Shown here one piece after another: positions 44,816-56,445 of a DNA stretch of 64,000 nucleotides (positions within the stretch are counted from its first letter, which is position 1; every line of letters begins with the position of its first letter). Below the pieces are notes generated by a model. It did not search any database. It was not told the DNA's origin and worked only from the letters and a program-made list of their open reading frames with translations. Source of the DNA: Helianthus annuus (lineage: Eukaryota > Streptophyta > Magnoliopsida > Asterales > Asteraceae); the NCBI RefSeq assembly GCF_002127325.2, contig NC_035445.2, positions 80,161,389 to 80,225,388 of the forward strand. The letters are read 5' to 3'. Made by a program: the position numbers and the translations under genes.

Positions 44816-46000
44816 ATGAAATCTATCAAGTGTTTATATATATATATATGTATATATATTTTTTCATTTTCAGTTGTTATGTTTAACCTAGACGTATAAA
44901 TAAAGTTTATTTTATATTTGAACTTTATCTTTGGTATTAATATAATGCAGTTATTAACCATATTAATAAAGTTTAAAATAAAGTTAATATCCTAAATTTA
45001 CAAGTCAACTGAACTTATATAAGTTAATATCCTAAAGTTGCAATAAATAGATATTGCAGTTAGATATAGTCAAGCTGAAATTATAAAATATTGCAGTTAT
45101 TCTTAGATATTAATCTAGTAATTTGTATTTCTTAATTAAAAAGTAATAAAGTAATAAACTTTAAAGCTAAACTAAAAAAATGAACTTACTATGATATAAA
45201 GTTAATAAAAAATAATTATTTTATTAACATTTTTATAACAAGTAATATAAATAAAATACTCCAGAAATTTACAATCTTTACTAGATAAATTCTAAACTGG
45301 GTTGCAAATTATTAGGAATTATAAGTTCAACTATATTGTTATAGATAATATTAGTCAGTTCTAAAAGAATTATTTACCAACTTGACTAGATACATAATAG
45401 TAGATTGTGTTGCATATTTTTAGGGATTATTAGTTAAAAGTAGACTCATAAAGATAAGATTAGTTAGGAACTAAAAATTTGAACTTAGTTTGATATAAAG
45501 TTAATAAAAATATAAACTCTTATCATCCTATTTTTTTTTTATAAAAACAGTTATTGAAATTTTATAAAAATATAAATTTTTTATATTTCTAAAAAACCGA
45601 AATTTAACAATTTAAGTTAAAGCTCTAAAATATACTTACGAGTCAAATACTATTTTTTATTTTTATAAAAATGAAAATTTTAAACTTAAAGTTTATTGGA
45701 TGGGTACTATGTGGATATTTAGAAAAAATTATGAACTTCAAAGAATAAAATTATACTTTATAATTTAACCAATAAAATAAACAAACTTTACAATTATAAC
45801 AACTTATCTTTTTTTTTTTGTCTTTTCATTATTAATTTTTATTAAAAAACGATACTTTTTGTCTTTTGATTATTAATTTTTATAAAAAAAACAAAACTTT
45901 TACATATGTGTAAACTTATGACATATATCCACCACAATAATGTTATCATAAATATTATGCGAATAAGAAAACTTTCAGAAACGAGTGTCGCAATGCAAAG
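44816..46000. other. AT-rich Helitron interior
   Basis: Very AT-rich with no gene. AAAGTTAATAAAA and TGATATAAAG phrases recur (about 45190, 45490), suggesting internal duplication. Confidence 0.5.
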
Positions 46001-46006
46001 TGTCGT

Positions 46007-46036
46007 CCCCGCCGCATCGCGCGGACACCCTGCTAG
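46007..46036 (+). other. Helitron 3' terminus (hairpin plus CTAG)
   Basis: CCGCCGCATCGCGCGG can pair its ends (CCGC with GCGG). ACACCCTG and CTAG follow, then host T at 46037. Confidence 0.8.
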
Positions 46037-47513
46037 TAAAGTATGATTAGTGAGCGAAAATATACGCACGGTTATAAAAACAAAAATGCACAATTTTTCA
46101 TTTAAGTAATTTTATTTTGAAGGTAGGCCGTAGACACCCGAGAATAATCTATTTTTTTTCTTCAAAATTGGCCCCTTAAAATTACGAATTTATGATGAAG
46201 CACGTGCTTGTTTTGTCAGCCTGTCCCTTGCTATGGCTGCCCATCCTATCAGGATGGTTTTTCTGTTCTGTACCTCAAAAATGGTCAAATATCCCCGAAC
46301 CCTTTAATTATTGTTTTTTTTGTTATCTTTTTAAAGAAATCATTAAATATGCTTCTTAAATATGGGACGTTGATTGAAAGCATTCACATTGGTTCTTCAT
46401 TTTTATCTTCACCTCCAATCTAAAACTTAAAAATTTACTCTGTTGTGCATCTTTATTAAATATAAATATCCACTATTCATTCTTTATACATGTTTGCGAG
46501 TATCTAAGTAAAAGAAAAATAATAAAATAATTGTTTGTGAATGAGATAAAAAGATGAAGATTGAAGAATGAGATATGATAAAATAAACAAAATTTAGAAA
46601 TTATGATATTTAGTTAAATTATAAAGATGAAGATCTTAATGTGAATGCTCTGTGAATTACATTTTTATAAACTTGAAACTCGAATCAAAATTTGAATTAA
46701 TGTGGAATTCGATTTTCGAATTGAACCAACGATCAAATTTAGGAATTTTTATCCGATTCAATTTGGATATTCGAGCTTAAATAAGTTTTCAATCGTCTTG
46801 TTTTCATGTTTTCATACATGAAGTTTTGAACGTGATGTTGCTACCTTATTTTAAATTTTAATCATTTGGTTAATTTATATTTTAGATGTTGCAATCCGGA
46901 TATTGATATCTTATAGAAATTCTAGATTAAACGGATTCCGTAAATTAAAAAAATATAAAAGTTGTCTTAAGCTTATTTTATTTTTGTTAGTAATTAAAAT
47001 TGAACCGAATTAACTTAAGCTCGCATAGTTATTGAATTGGAATTGAGAATCTAAATTCGAATAACTCAATTCAGTTAAAACTAGAAATTGAAATCCGATT
47101 ATTTTATCACCCCACTTAAATACTGCATCGAACCAAAGCAATTTACATGAAATCTAATTACCAATCAGAAATCAGAATCCTAAGCAAATTGTATGTATGC
47201 GTGGAAAATTTTTTTTTTTTAAAATAAACAAAGAATATCCAAACACAAAATACGTAGGTTTATTATATATTAAAATAAGGATGGTGGTCAAATGGTGTAA
47301 ATCCACGCAAGTGATTGGTGGAATGTGGGCACACCATGTGGTTTTATGGTTGATTTGTGATATAAAGAAATGAAGCCAATAATATACTTCATTTCCAATC
47401 AATGTATTCTATACAACAAACAAGAAAATGGTTCACTGCATTAGCTCCATTTATCTCATCATGCATGCATACATACAATATTCTAGATAAAACACTTCCT
47501 TTTTATTCACATT
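46037..47513. other. Intergenic sequence with a MITE and AATTCGA-rich sequence
   Basis: No gene recognised. Apart from the MITE at 46379-46649, the stretch 46660-47100 repeats AATTCGAAT and AATTGAA phrases in both orientations and may be another degraded TIR element; no ends were found. Confidence 0.45.
46379..46649. mobile_element. Small MITE with AGCATTCACATT ends
   Basis: AGCATTCACATTGG at the left is matched in inverted form at the right (TTAATGTGAATGCT), with the inner phrase TCTTCA(T) also inverted. About 271 bp, AT-rich, no ORF. No convincing target duplication. Confidence 0.6.
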
Positions 47514-47522
47514 TTAGTTTTC

Positions 47523-48884
47523 GGATAAATTACTTTGTAATTTCATGTGTTTTAGGAGTTTGAACTATTTGAGTTCAAAATCAAAATGTTTAACGTTCTG
47601 AGTCTCTATAGTCACTTTTCTTAACTATTTTAGTCCAAATTTCTAATACCATCCACCAAGTCTGTTAACTACAATGGCAATTTAGTCATTTACACACAAA
47701 GTACAGTCTTATAGGCATATGAGTACAAGGAACAAGTCTTTAATGCATAAAGTTTTAATTTAATATATAAAATATATAGTCTTTAATACATCCACCTGTC
47801 CACCGCCACTGTTAAAACCAACCTGCAACCACCATCCGCCGCCCCTTTTTTCAAACCGCCACCGGCTGCAACCATATATGCCCAATCCGCCGCCAACAAC
47901 CAACCTGCAATTATTTATGCACAACCCGCAACCATTTAAAACCAACCAACCTACAACCATTTATGCCCAAGATTGAACGAGTTTAATTCTTTAAATGGAC
48001 TATATTGGTCTTAAAATACTTTGATCTTGAACCAGACAAGAGCATTCCGTAAACCTGAAACATCAGTTCCCCAAATCGATGTAATCAGTGTCCGTGGTGG
48101 GAGAGATTTCAAGTGTCGCTTGTATACAACACTCCATAACAACATTGTTATTTGGCCAAACACCTTTGAAATCCCTAAAACAGAGGATTCAAGCAAATCT
48201 GATAAACAACAACACTTGTTTCAACACAACAATTAACAAAATCAGAAACCCCCTTGTTCACGAGCATATCTGAGATAGGGGGAGAAAGACATGTAGAGTC
48301 GCACCAAATCTTTAGTCGTGCTGGAAACACAGCGGATCTTTAGTGGATCTTTAGGGGAGCTTGGTATTGAATGGAAACCATAAGCGTCGCCGCGTACCCC
48401 GTGGCGGTGTTGCGATGGGTCTGGGTGCGAGATGGGGGTGGGTGGAGGTGGTGTGGGGTATAGGTGTGGTGGGAGGGGTAGTGGGTTTGGTTGAGATTGA
48501 AGTGAGGCGTTTTTCGGCGACAAAGATGGGGTGGTGGTGGAGATGAAGGGAGGGTTTGAGGTGGCGAAGGTGGTGGGGTTTGGGGTGGAGTTTATAGAAG
48601 TTGATGGATGGAACGGTGGTTGATATCGCCTGAGAGAGTTTGTGGTGGTGGTTGGTTGTTTGAAGTGGAGATAAGGGTAAAGGAGATAAGGTTCTTTATT
48701 TTTTAACTATAAGGGTATTTTGGTCATTTAACAATACTTAACCAAAAAAATCTAACAGTGTTAGAAATTTGGACTCAAATGGTTAAGAAAAGTGGTTATA
48801 GGGACTTAGGGCGTTAAACATTTTGATTTTGAACTCAAGTGGTTAAAACCCCTAAAACACAAGGACTCAAAAAGTAATTTACCC
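47523..48884. mobile_element. Non-autonomous Mutator-like element, possible Pack-MULE
   Basis: A perfect 9-bp duplication TTAGTTTTC (47514-47522, 48885-48893) flanks TIRs of about 150 bp. The left starts GGATAAATTACTTTGTAAT and the inverted right GGGTAAATTACTTTTTGAG; both contain GAGTTCAAAATCAAAATG. The interior (about 47790-48650) is GC-richer than the TIRs. It includes an open stretch at 48021-48236 and a proline-rich minus ORF at 48242-48523, so captured host sequence is possible. No transposase is present. Confidence 0.9.
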
Positions 48885-48893
48885 TTAGTTTTC

Positions 48894-49345
48894 TTTATTA
48901 TATATGCACACACATATCATTTTAGACGAAAACGTAAAATTAAATACAATATGTTATCTTTAAGAAATTACATAGTAAAAAATATATTTTTATGATGGTA
49001 GGTATGAACCCAAATAATTCTAATAGAGTTAAAGTGTAATTCTCGTAAGACGTTGTTTTTTTACTTTTATCATTTCAGACTAAATTTTAAAATTGTACCA
49101 TTTTTCTTGTTGATATTCTTAAAACATGTCATTTCAGTCCAAAAAACTAACCACAGTAAAAACTCTATTTTATTGAAGGGCAAGTTTATCATTTCACATT
49201 TTTTTTTAATTTCCCTTTTCAATCACTGTTAAAATCCACCCTTTTATAATCCATTTCCCTCCATTCCCTCACGAATCCAACCCTAAATGCATTCATCCCC
49301 GACATTCCATAGCTTCAAAATCAAACATCATAAAGACTTTCAAAC
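48894..49345. other. Intergenic sequence upstream of the MULE transposase relic
   Basis: No gene or repeat recognised. Confidence 0.45.
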
Positions 49346-50058
49346 ATGGATTATGAAGATGATAATGATCCAAATTGGAAGGTTCGAGCTCCTGATTTAC
49401 GATTTAATCCACAACTCACATACGATATGTTTAAAGTATTAACATTTATGGTTTTTTTAATCAAACATGGATTATGAACTAATTTAGGTTTTTTTTACAC
49501 ATTTCAGTATACTAACCTGACCTATTTAATTTGGAATTTCACCATGTAGGTGAGCTCACTAGATTTTCAAAAGTCAGATCCCAGAGGGGAAATCTCATAT
49601 TTTGACAAAGTTAATACAGACTACTTCTCTGTCATAATCATTAATGATATGATGATCATTGCACATGATAATGTAGACTAGCATCCCTGCAGGCATGCAA
49701 TTGCATGTATTAAGAACCTGGAACTCCATGGCAAAGATGGTGATGTCCTAGAAAAATGGGTTGACAAAGCTTACTCGTTGGAGACCCAGAAGGATGTTTA
49801 TTCCCATGTCTTAGATCCAGTCAATGGTAAAGACTTATGGACACCATCTGCATGCCCTACAAAGTTGACTCCATCAAAGCACCACAAGCAAGTAGGCAGG
49901 CCAAAGAAGAAAAGGAAGAAGTTTGTTGGGGAGGGGAGTGAGTTAAGCCAGAAGATGGAAGCCAGTGGAAAAATGTCAAGGGAGAAACTGTTGAATGCAA
50001 CAAGTGTGGGAAGATGGGACATAACATGAGGACTTGCAAGAGGGCCACTGTGGAATAG
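49346..50058 (+). pseudogene. MULE transposase C-terminal relic (SWIM end plus CCHC knuckle)
   Basis: The 49700-50029 region encodes H-P-C-R-H-A-I-A-C-I, the end of a SWIM zinc finger. Then come W-V-D-K-A-Y-S, P-V-N-G-K-D-L-W and G-R-P-K-K-K-R-K-K, the usual MuDR-type C-terminal order. The final C-N-K-C-G-K-M-G-H-N-M-R-T-C knuckle is in another frame (about 50002-50037), so a frameshift lies near 49980. Upstream, 49346-49435 and 49550-49684 look like leftover exons (start M-D-Y-E-D-D-N-D) with GT/AG edges and a stop at 49679. The DDE core is missing. Confidence 0.8.
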
Positions 50059-50096
50059 CCTATTGTTTGGTTTTTATGTTTTAGTAGTATGTTTTA

Positions 50097-52124
50097 TGTA
50101 ACGCCCTAAAAACGGGCTTGGTAATTAAACCAAATTAACCGGGAAAGAGCGGGTAAAATGCCGATGTGGTAAAAATATATATACCCGATAAACATTAGGA
50201 TTTAATTAAATAAATCTAATTTTAAATAAAAAGTGAACAAATACTTTTTGGTAAGTAAATGTTTATAAAAGGGTCGGGTTACCAGGACATAAAGTAAGGC
50301 AGATTGTAAACCTCCCTGAAACTTGGTAATCTAACTAGGGATGTTTAACCTAGTTAACTACATATATTATGTTGCTAAAAGAGGGGATGGTGTCTTAAAC
50401 ATAATAAAACCGGACCTTAGGGTCTAAATGGGGTTAAGTACAAAGATGAGGTATTAAAGAATGAAAACACAAACACACATGTGTGTGTCGTGGTTTAGAG
50501 AAAAGAAAGGGGAGGAGAACCCTGAAACTTTCATACACCAATTCTAGCAAATTGGAGGATGAATTGAGGCTAAACCTTATGCATGGACCTTGAGTATTGA
50601 CCATCTATGCTTGATGATCACAAGGTATGTCACAATTTTACACTTTGAAAGAGGATCCATGAAAAAGAACTTGAATGTGGTAATCTTGAGATTATGATGA
50701 AATTGATAGTGTAGTAATGTTCATAACCACCATGCTTGCTTGTATGAGTGAAATACATAAACAATTTAGAGAATCCGTTAAGTGTTCATACATGACATGA
50801 AATGGGTTTTGTATTACATGATGAAATTTATGTATTATTGATGTTAAAAGGTGCTTGAAATCATCATGTTTACTAGTTTGTATGGAAGAATCTTGAATTT
50901 TAGTTGTAATTGATGAACTAACGCAAAATGTAGGAATATGAGCATGCAATACTTGTATATTGTGCATTATATGTGGTAAGCATGCCAAGTGTTTGATGAA
51001 ATGCCTAGGTGACTAAAATAGGCACAATTTTATGCAAGAAAGGGTTGAATGTGTGCGTGGAAAGTGATAATGATATCATGATTAGTAAACTAACATGAGA
51101 CAATGTGTCTTAGATGGAAATACGGTTTGATTATATGAAATGGTACAAGCATACATTAAGAACTTGTATTTTATACTTGAATGGTGTGTGTGTGTATAAT
51201 GTGTTTGTTTAAATAAGGTTTCATGGGATTTGGTATATTAAAAGTACCTAAAATACATACAAATGAATTATTCAAGTATTATGTACTCGTATGTCAAACA
51301 TGTGCTAAGTTAGTGCACATGTTCATACCTAACGGTAGTTTGACTTTTAAAGTCAAACTAAGCAAAAACTAATGTCTTGATGAATTGATATGTGAAAATA
51401 CATGAGATGTTGTGGTCATTCTATATGACGGCTAACCTAATAAATTTTGTGGATATCGTGCTAAGTTTGATCTCGTCAAGCTAGGTGGAAGCTTGGGAAG
51501 GAATGGGTCAAGTGCGCGAGGAAGCTCGAACGGACGCAAGGTAAGTAAAACTTACATCTCCTATAATAGAATCACTAATTAAGAAATAGAAATATGAAGT
51601 AGAGGGAAATAAATATGACTTGTTAAAGTCGAGACCCATGGTGAAGGCCAAACATGTCAAAATGGGTAAGATTATGTTAGATCACATTTTGGTGATTGAA
51701 TGAAGAATTTTAGAATTTGGACCCTAAGGTGTGAAAAGAAATGGGTCGAGCGAGTAAAAAGGCAAGCAAGTCATTATGTTAATGATTAAACTAACGATTA
51801 TAAAAAGGAGAACAGATAACGCAAGTCATAATGGGTCAAATAAGTGATATCGCAAGTAAATCACATGTTATTAATTTAAACGATATAAGGACTTATGTAG
51901 TTGTTTAAAGAATAAACCAATAATGGTTAAAAGACCGAAAGAGTCATACGGGTCAAATGGCGATGATATCAAACTACTATAAAAGTCAATATGCAAATAT
52001 GTGTGTATGCAATATGCAAATATGTTTGTATGAAATATGCAAATATGTTTGTATGCAATATGCAAATATGTTAGAATGGGTCTTACAAACGTAGTATTTA
52101 ACGCGAGTATTGCTAAGTGTTATA
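50097..52124. mobile_element. Partial gypsy-type LTR, interrupted at its right
   Basis: Starts TGTAACGCCCTAAAAACGGG, a typical plant gypsy LTR beginning. It runs as non-coding sequence to 52124, where another LTR-like start (TGTCACACCC) interrupts it. An ACACACACATGTGTGTGTCG dyad lies near 50470. No gag or pol, and the far end is not visible. Confidence 0.55.
51989..52072. repeat. 23-bp tandem repeat, about 3.7 copies
   Basis: The unit AATATGCAAATATGTTTGTATGC repeats with single-base changes inside the partial LTR. Each unit contains ATGCAAAT, identical to an octamer-type motif; function is unknown. Confidence 0.92.
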
Positions 52125-54270
52125 TGTCACACCCTGGCTTTGCGGAAGCGTGAGTTAATTTGGTGTGACTTCTTAATACCATAGCTTAATCACAACCAAG
52201 CTATATGAATTTAAAACCATGCAGATCATCCGTTGATTAAAGTCTTAAAAACAAAATACCACAACATTGTTTGAAATGCTGTCACATGCATCGAGTTTAC
52301 AACACTTACAAAATAAAAACATTGTTCTTAAGACGCAACCATAAGCATAAAATAAAACACCGTTTAAGACTTGCGACTCATCCAGGTAAAAGTCGCAATC
52401 CCTAAACGTGGATGATCCCATAACTCTAACGCAGCGTGAAAACGTAGCATACCGTGCCAGATCCTTAGTTCCCTGAAATACATGTAAGTTGGAAAAATCA
52501 ACAAAAATTGTTGAGCGAGTTCATGTGTAGTGAGTATGTAAAACCTTTGTAAGTATAAAAACCCTGGTATGTAGCAAATAAGGAAATAAAGAGATCACCA
52601 ATGGTTTGCAAGGCCATTGATATGCGTGATGTGCAGTAGGAAGACTCAAACCTAGCAGATTTTTGTGTCGGGTACAAAGTCACCCCGAGGTCCGTACTGT
52701 TGGGCCTGGGGCTGGGCTCGCTACAACCAGATAGATCTACCGCTACTGTCCCTCGGTCCTACACTGTGGATTAATGGCCTTCAGTTCCCGCCTACCCACT
52801 CACATGATCTAAGTAGTAACCCTCCTTACGCTAGTCATACCATGTGTAAAAGTACTCGTAATCATAGTAACATGTATTTCACCCCCGTAGCTTAAAAACT
52901 GAAAACAGTTAAGAGAAAAGGGGGACATGAACTCACAGAAGTGCGTCTCTAACAAGAAATCTCCTGGTCAACCTGCTGTGCGATGACCTACACATACTAT
53001 CTTCTATTAGACGAACGGTCGTGCCTTAGCTTATGGTTTAAGTTTTTGGGAAATAGTTAGACAACTATTTCGTAATTACGCTTCGTAATTATTTGGTAAA
53101 TACATTCCTTCCCAAGGATGGAGGTTTTAATACATGTGCGTTCGTGTATCTTCAAAATATATTATTAAGTCTCACTTAAAATATATTTTAATTCTTTCTC
53201 CAAACTATAAATATTTTTCCCAAAAATATTATATTTTATTACATATAATTTTCCCAAAATAATATTTTTGTCAAAATACGCGTTTAAGAGTATTTTCTGA
53301 AAATACGTAAGTTACGGATAAAGTTCGGGTGGTAATAATAATAATACCGGTGTAACTTAAATATCATGAAGGCGTTCGTACTATTTTGGAGTCGTTACTT
53401 CTCAGTGTACGAGTTATATTATTTTTTTTACTCTAAAAATAATATTTGTATAGTTCACAAAATAATCATAAAAATTCACACAAGTGCTATTATAAAAATA
53501 TATATTCTAAATATATATTTTAGCAAGTTTTATTTATAGAAATCCCACCTCCGACACTTGGTTATTTTGTAATAAAAATCATGGCGAGATTTATTTGGAA
53601 AACAAGTTAAAAATTATATTCATAACACTTGTTGTAAAAATATTTTCCAAGTGTTATATTTCTGGAAAAATTTCGCCAGAGTTTCCTCTGTAACTGGAGG
53701 TGGCCACGCTTTCTAGCGTATCATTTTCTTTTATAAATTCAAGCAACAATGTTCCCAACATCAACAAACAATGTTTCAACATCAAACTAGTTCAAAAATA
53801 TACGTAAATCGCAAACACATGAACTTGTGGGCTATGTAAAAGTGTGTAGTAACTTTCCATTATTTTTAATAGATCTTTCTATTTTTATAAATGAGATCGG
53901 TTTCTCGAAAATCTTGTTTTTACAGAAAATGCATTTATACAACTTCTAGTCAAAAATTACAAAAATAATTCTTTGTTAAAACCTTTCGTTACACAAGTGT
54001 CTACACACTTGTGTGTTCACAAAATCACCTTTGTTTATGAAAGATCCGACCTTAAAACATGATTTCATATTACACTTGGTTCTTCGAAAATACCACTTGT
54101 AGATCTTTAGATCTACTAGTTTAGAACTTCATTTTATAAGAAAAATCACTTTTACACAAATTCATGTTAATATGTAGTAGTGTTCATCATCTAGTCCTTT
54201 TCATACTTTAACATACACTAGGTCATGTTCCATGAACATGACTTAGCCGGGTTAGATGACGATCCAAACT
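52125..54270. mobile_element. LTR-type sequence, left part, hosting the chromovirus-type insertion
   Basis: Starts TGTCACACCCTGGCTTTGCGG. It is non-coding and continues after the nested 54276-63486 element at 63487. No pol domain was seen on either side. Treating it as an LTR rests on the terminal style; its end lies beyond the window or is unrecognised. Confidence 0.45.
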
Positions 54271-54540
54271 ACTACTATAACAACTATCAATAAAACCGGT
54301 AATTAGGATAATAATCATTCAATAAGAAAACCCTAATTAAGACACCCAAGTAATTTGGCATAAACCCTGAAATTTCCGGAACAATCGGAATCAGGATCAG
54401 GGCCCCTAAAACTCGAGGGGGGGCAAACCCTAATTGATAATTATCTAATTAAAATCGTTGCTAGATGCTGATTGGTTGAAATTTTTGATTCACCAAGGCT
54501 ACAACCGAACTCAGCTAGGCTAGGAAGTAGGCTGCACCCT

Positions 54541-54628
54541 TTACGGACCGTAAAGGTTGGTCCTTATGGACCGTAAGCAGACCAGGTTCCCTTACGGACC
54601 GTAAGGGGTTAGGCATACGGTCCGTAAG
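54541..54628. repeat. TTACGGACCGTAA palindromes upstream of the TATA box
   Basis: Four copies: 54541-54553 (perfect, central A), 54563-54577 (one mismatch, TTATGG), 54591-54605 (15-bp palindrome CTTACGGACCGTAAG) and about 54615-54628 (ATACGGTCCGTA, central T). The right LTR has the same set at about 62234-62322. They lie 20-105 bp upstream of the TATA box. Confidence 0.93.
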
Positions 54629-54645
54629 CGAGTCGAAATTCTGGC

Positions 54646-54653
54646 TATAAATA
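54646..54653 (+). promoter_or_regulatory. LTR TATA box
   Basis: TATAAATA in the context GGCTATAAATAGCC. The same site in the right LTR is at 62340-62347. The GGCTATAAATA core is shared with the Tat-type LTR. Confidence 0.75.
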
Positions 54654-55151
54654 GCCGACCTTGGCACTTGAACTGTGGTGTTAAAACGTTGCACAAAGCT
54701 TCTGTGTACGTTGAGTTTTCACTGTTACACTACAACCACACACACACGATCACGAAACGCTGCCGCAATCAGGGTAATAACTCGATCGCTATTACGATTC
54801 AACGTCCGATCGATTATAACTATCCAACGATAGTCCGGGTGCTGCTCAATTGAGCTTGTACTTTGATTATTCGTCGTGATTTCGACTTGAATATTTGAGT
54901 GCTGTTCGAATTCGGACTATGCTCTGTTATTCGTTGTGAATCCGATTGAATTATCGAGTATTGCACTGATTAATCGTTGTGAGGGTTTAATCTCGTGAAT
55001 TGACGTAGCTGCTGTATTAGTTACTAACCTGCCTGTGTGTGCATTGTGTTAAACTAGGTGTTATCAAGGCTAATCAGTAGGCTTATCTATTTGCTCGTTA
55101 ATCTGCAATGTGAGTCATTCTTCTTTTTAACTGTTTTCTCACAGTTTGTGA

Positions 55152-55159
55152 GTAAGTAT
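55152..55159 (+). promoter_or_regulatory. Candidate 5' splice site in the LTR
   Basis: GTAAGTAT after TGTGA is a near-ideal plant 5' splice site about 500 nt downstream of the TATA box, so inside the predicted leader transcript. It is also present in the right LTR (about 62846). Confidence 0.45.
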
Positions 55160-55800
55160 TACAAAACTTCAAGTTATTTTCAAAGGTTATAATTACAGGG
55201 ATTAAGTCTTTGTAATCACCAAATTACAGCTGGTATGTGGGGTATTGTGCAGATTACTATTTTTATTACTCTAGGTGAGTGAGCCGTCACTATTGGGGCG
55301 ACGGGACCCAATCGTGGTATGACCACAGTCACAGATCCGGTCGAGTGACAAATACCCATTCTTGATAATTGGTTGATAAAAACATTGTAATTCCCCTTAA
55401 TACTGTAATTTATAACTAACGGGTCATTTTAGAAAAACCGAATGATTCACTCAGTATTTCCCCGCTGACAAAACCTTTTTCAAACATGTTTCAGGTGATC
55501 TGTGTGATCCAGAAAAAGTGCAGTAAAGCACTACAAGCTCAGAAAAGTGGCTTATTGTGAATAAATAAATAAAACATGTTTTGAAAAATAATGATTTCTG
55601 TGTGAAATCAACGTATTGTAAATTATGGAAATTTATCCCTTAAACTTTGTGTAATATATTAAACGAGCTTTTTACGGTGAAAAGATCCTGTAATAAAAGA
55701 CTTCCGCTGTCACATAAATTAAATACCACAGGTACCACGGGAACTGCCTCGCGGCCCCCGACTCCGTCCAGGGTGGGTCGGGGAGCCGTGACAGTAAAGG

Positions 55801-55812
55801 TGGTATCAGAGC
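55801..55812 (+). other. Primer-binding site (initiator tRNA-Met)
   Basis: TGGTATCAGAGC, 7 nt after the LTR end, is the standard initiator-tRNA-Met primer site of plant LTR elements. Confidence 0.92.
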
Positions 55813-55955
55813 TAATAATTAAAAACTATTGAGCCACTGATCGAGCCACTGATTTAAGCCTATTACGGAATTAAGTATTTGACAAAATACTTAATTTTAC
55901 TAGTTATCATTCTGAGATTATTTGTTGTATTAACTGATTATTTGTTAGTTACAGT

Positions 55956-56261
55956 ATGGGTAAACAAAAGCTGTCCGTTATCTATCACAAATTAGATATT
56001 GCATCTTCTTCTAAAAACCCAGTAAACCTAGAAGAAGGAATCTTTGTCCGCAAGGCAAACTATGAGAATCCTCTTTCCCCAGAGAAAAGGGATTCGATAC
56101 TTAAAAAGAGTCAGGAGAAAAAGAAACCCCGAACCAAGAGAGTTAGGTTTAACCCAGAAGTCCAAGAGTTGGGTAATAGTACACCTTGGGAAGATAAAAT
56201 AGACAAGAAATGGGCAAATCTCTATATGCTAGCTACTGTAGCAGAAAATGCCAACCTCTAA
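55956..56261 (+). CDS. Leader ORF1 of the chromovirus-type element, unknown function
   Basis: 101 codons, open from ATG (M-G-K-Q-K-L-S) to a stop after E-N-A-N-L. No family recognised. The middle is strongly basic, with K-K-K-P-R-T-K-R-V-R-F-N-P at about residues 68-80, a likely nuclear-localisation or nucleic-acid-binding stretch. A tryptophan-containing C-terminal helix-like segment follows (K-I-D-K-K-W-A-N-L). The ATG starts 2 nt after an AG acceptor-like site (TTAGTTACAG). It lies between primer site and gag, where most gypsy elements have no ORF. The start is supported by the lack of an upstream in-frame ATG near the acceptor. Whether it is translated is unknown. Confidence 0.5.
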   Translation: MGKQKLSVIYHKLDIASSSKNPVNLEEGIFVRKANYENPLSPEKRDSILKKSQEKKKPRTKRVRFNPEVQELGNSTPWEDKIDKKWANLYMLATVAENANL

Positions 56262-56445
56262 ATATCCGATAAGTTGGATCTAGTAAGAGAAATCACAATC
56301 TAGCAAATAAATAAAATCCTAGTGTGTTTATTTCTGTTGTCATTTGTATAAATTAGTATGCAATAAAACTTCAGTGTTTGTTTGTTAAACTTTGTCCCAA
56401 AGTTTTAACATTACATTCTTGTATTTTGCATATATACTATGCAGC

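Larger units (their letters stand above)
27042..46036 (+). mobile_element. Non-autonomous Helitron carrying two nested retroelement insertions
   Basis: The 5' end TCTATACTATATTATAATGC follows a host A. The 3' end has a CCGCCGCATCGCGCGG hairpin 9 nt before CTAG, followed by host T. This is the Helitron layout (5' TC, 3' hairpin plus CTRR, A/T insertion, no target duplication). Subtracting the solo LTR and the Tat-type element with their duplications leaves about 2.5 kb of Helitron sequence. No Rep/helicase is present; exon-like blocks lie at 44190-44559. Confidence 0.8.
54276..55793 (+). repeat. Left LTR of the chromovirus-type element
   Basis: 1518 bp, ending GGGAGCCGTGACA. Contains the TTACGGACCGTAA array, a TATA box at 54646-54653 and a splice-donor-like GTAAGTAT at 55152. 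Confidence 0.95.

Noticed and set aside
48242..48523. 93-codon proline-rich minus ORF as a host gene
   Set aside because: Low-complexity Pro/His/Ser composition inside a non-autonomous MULE; kept only as a possible captured fragment.
54668..54853. 61-codon ORF, repeated at 62362-62547
   Set aside because: Present only because both LTRs contain it; it starts right after the TATA box and has no recognised family.
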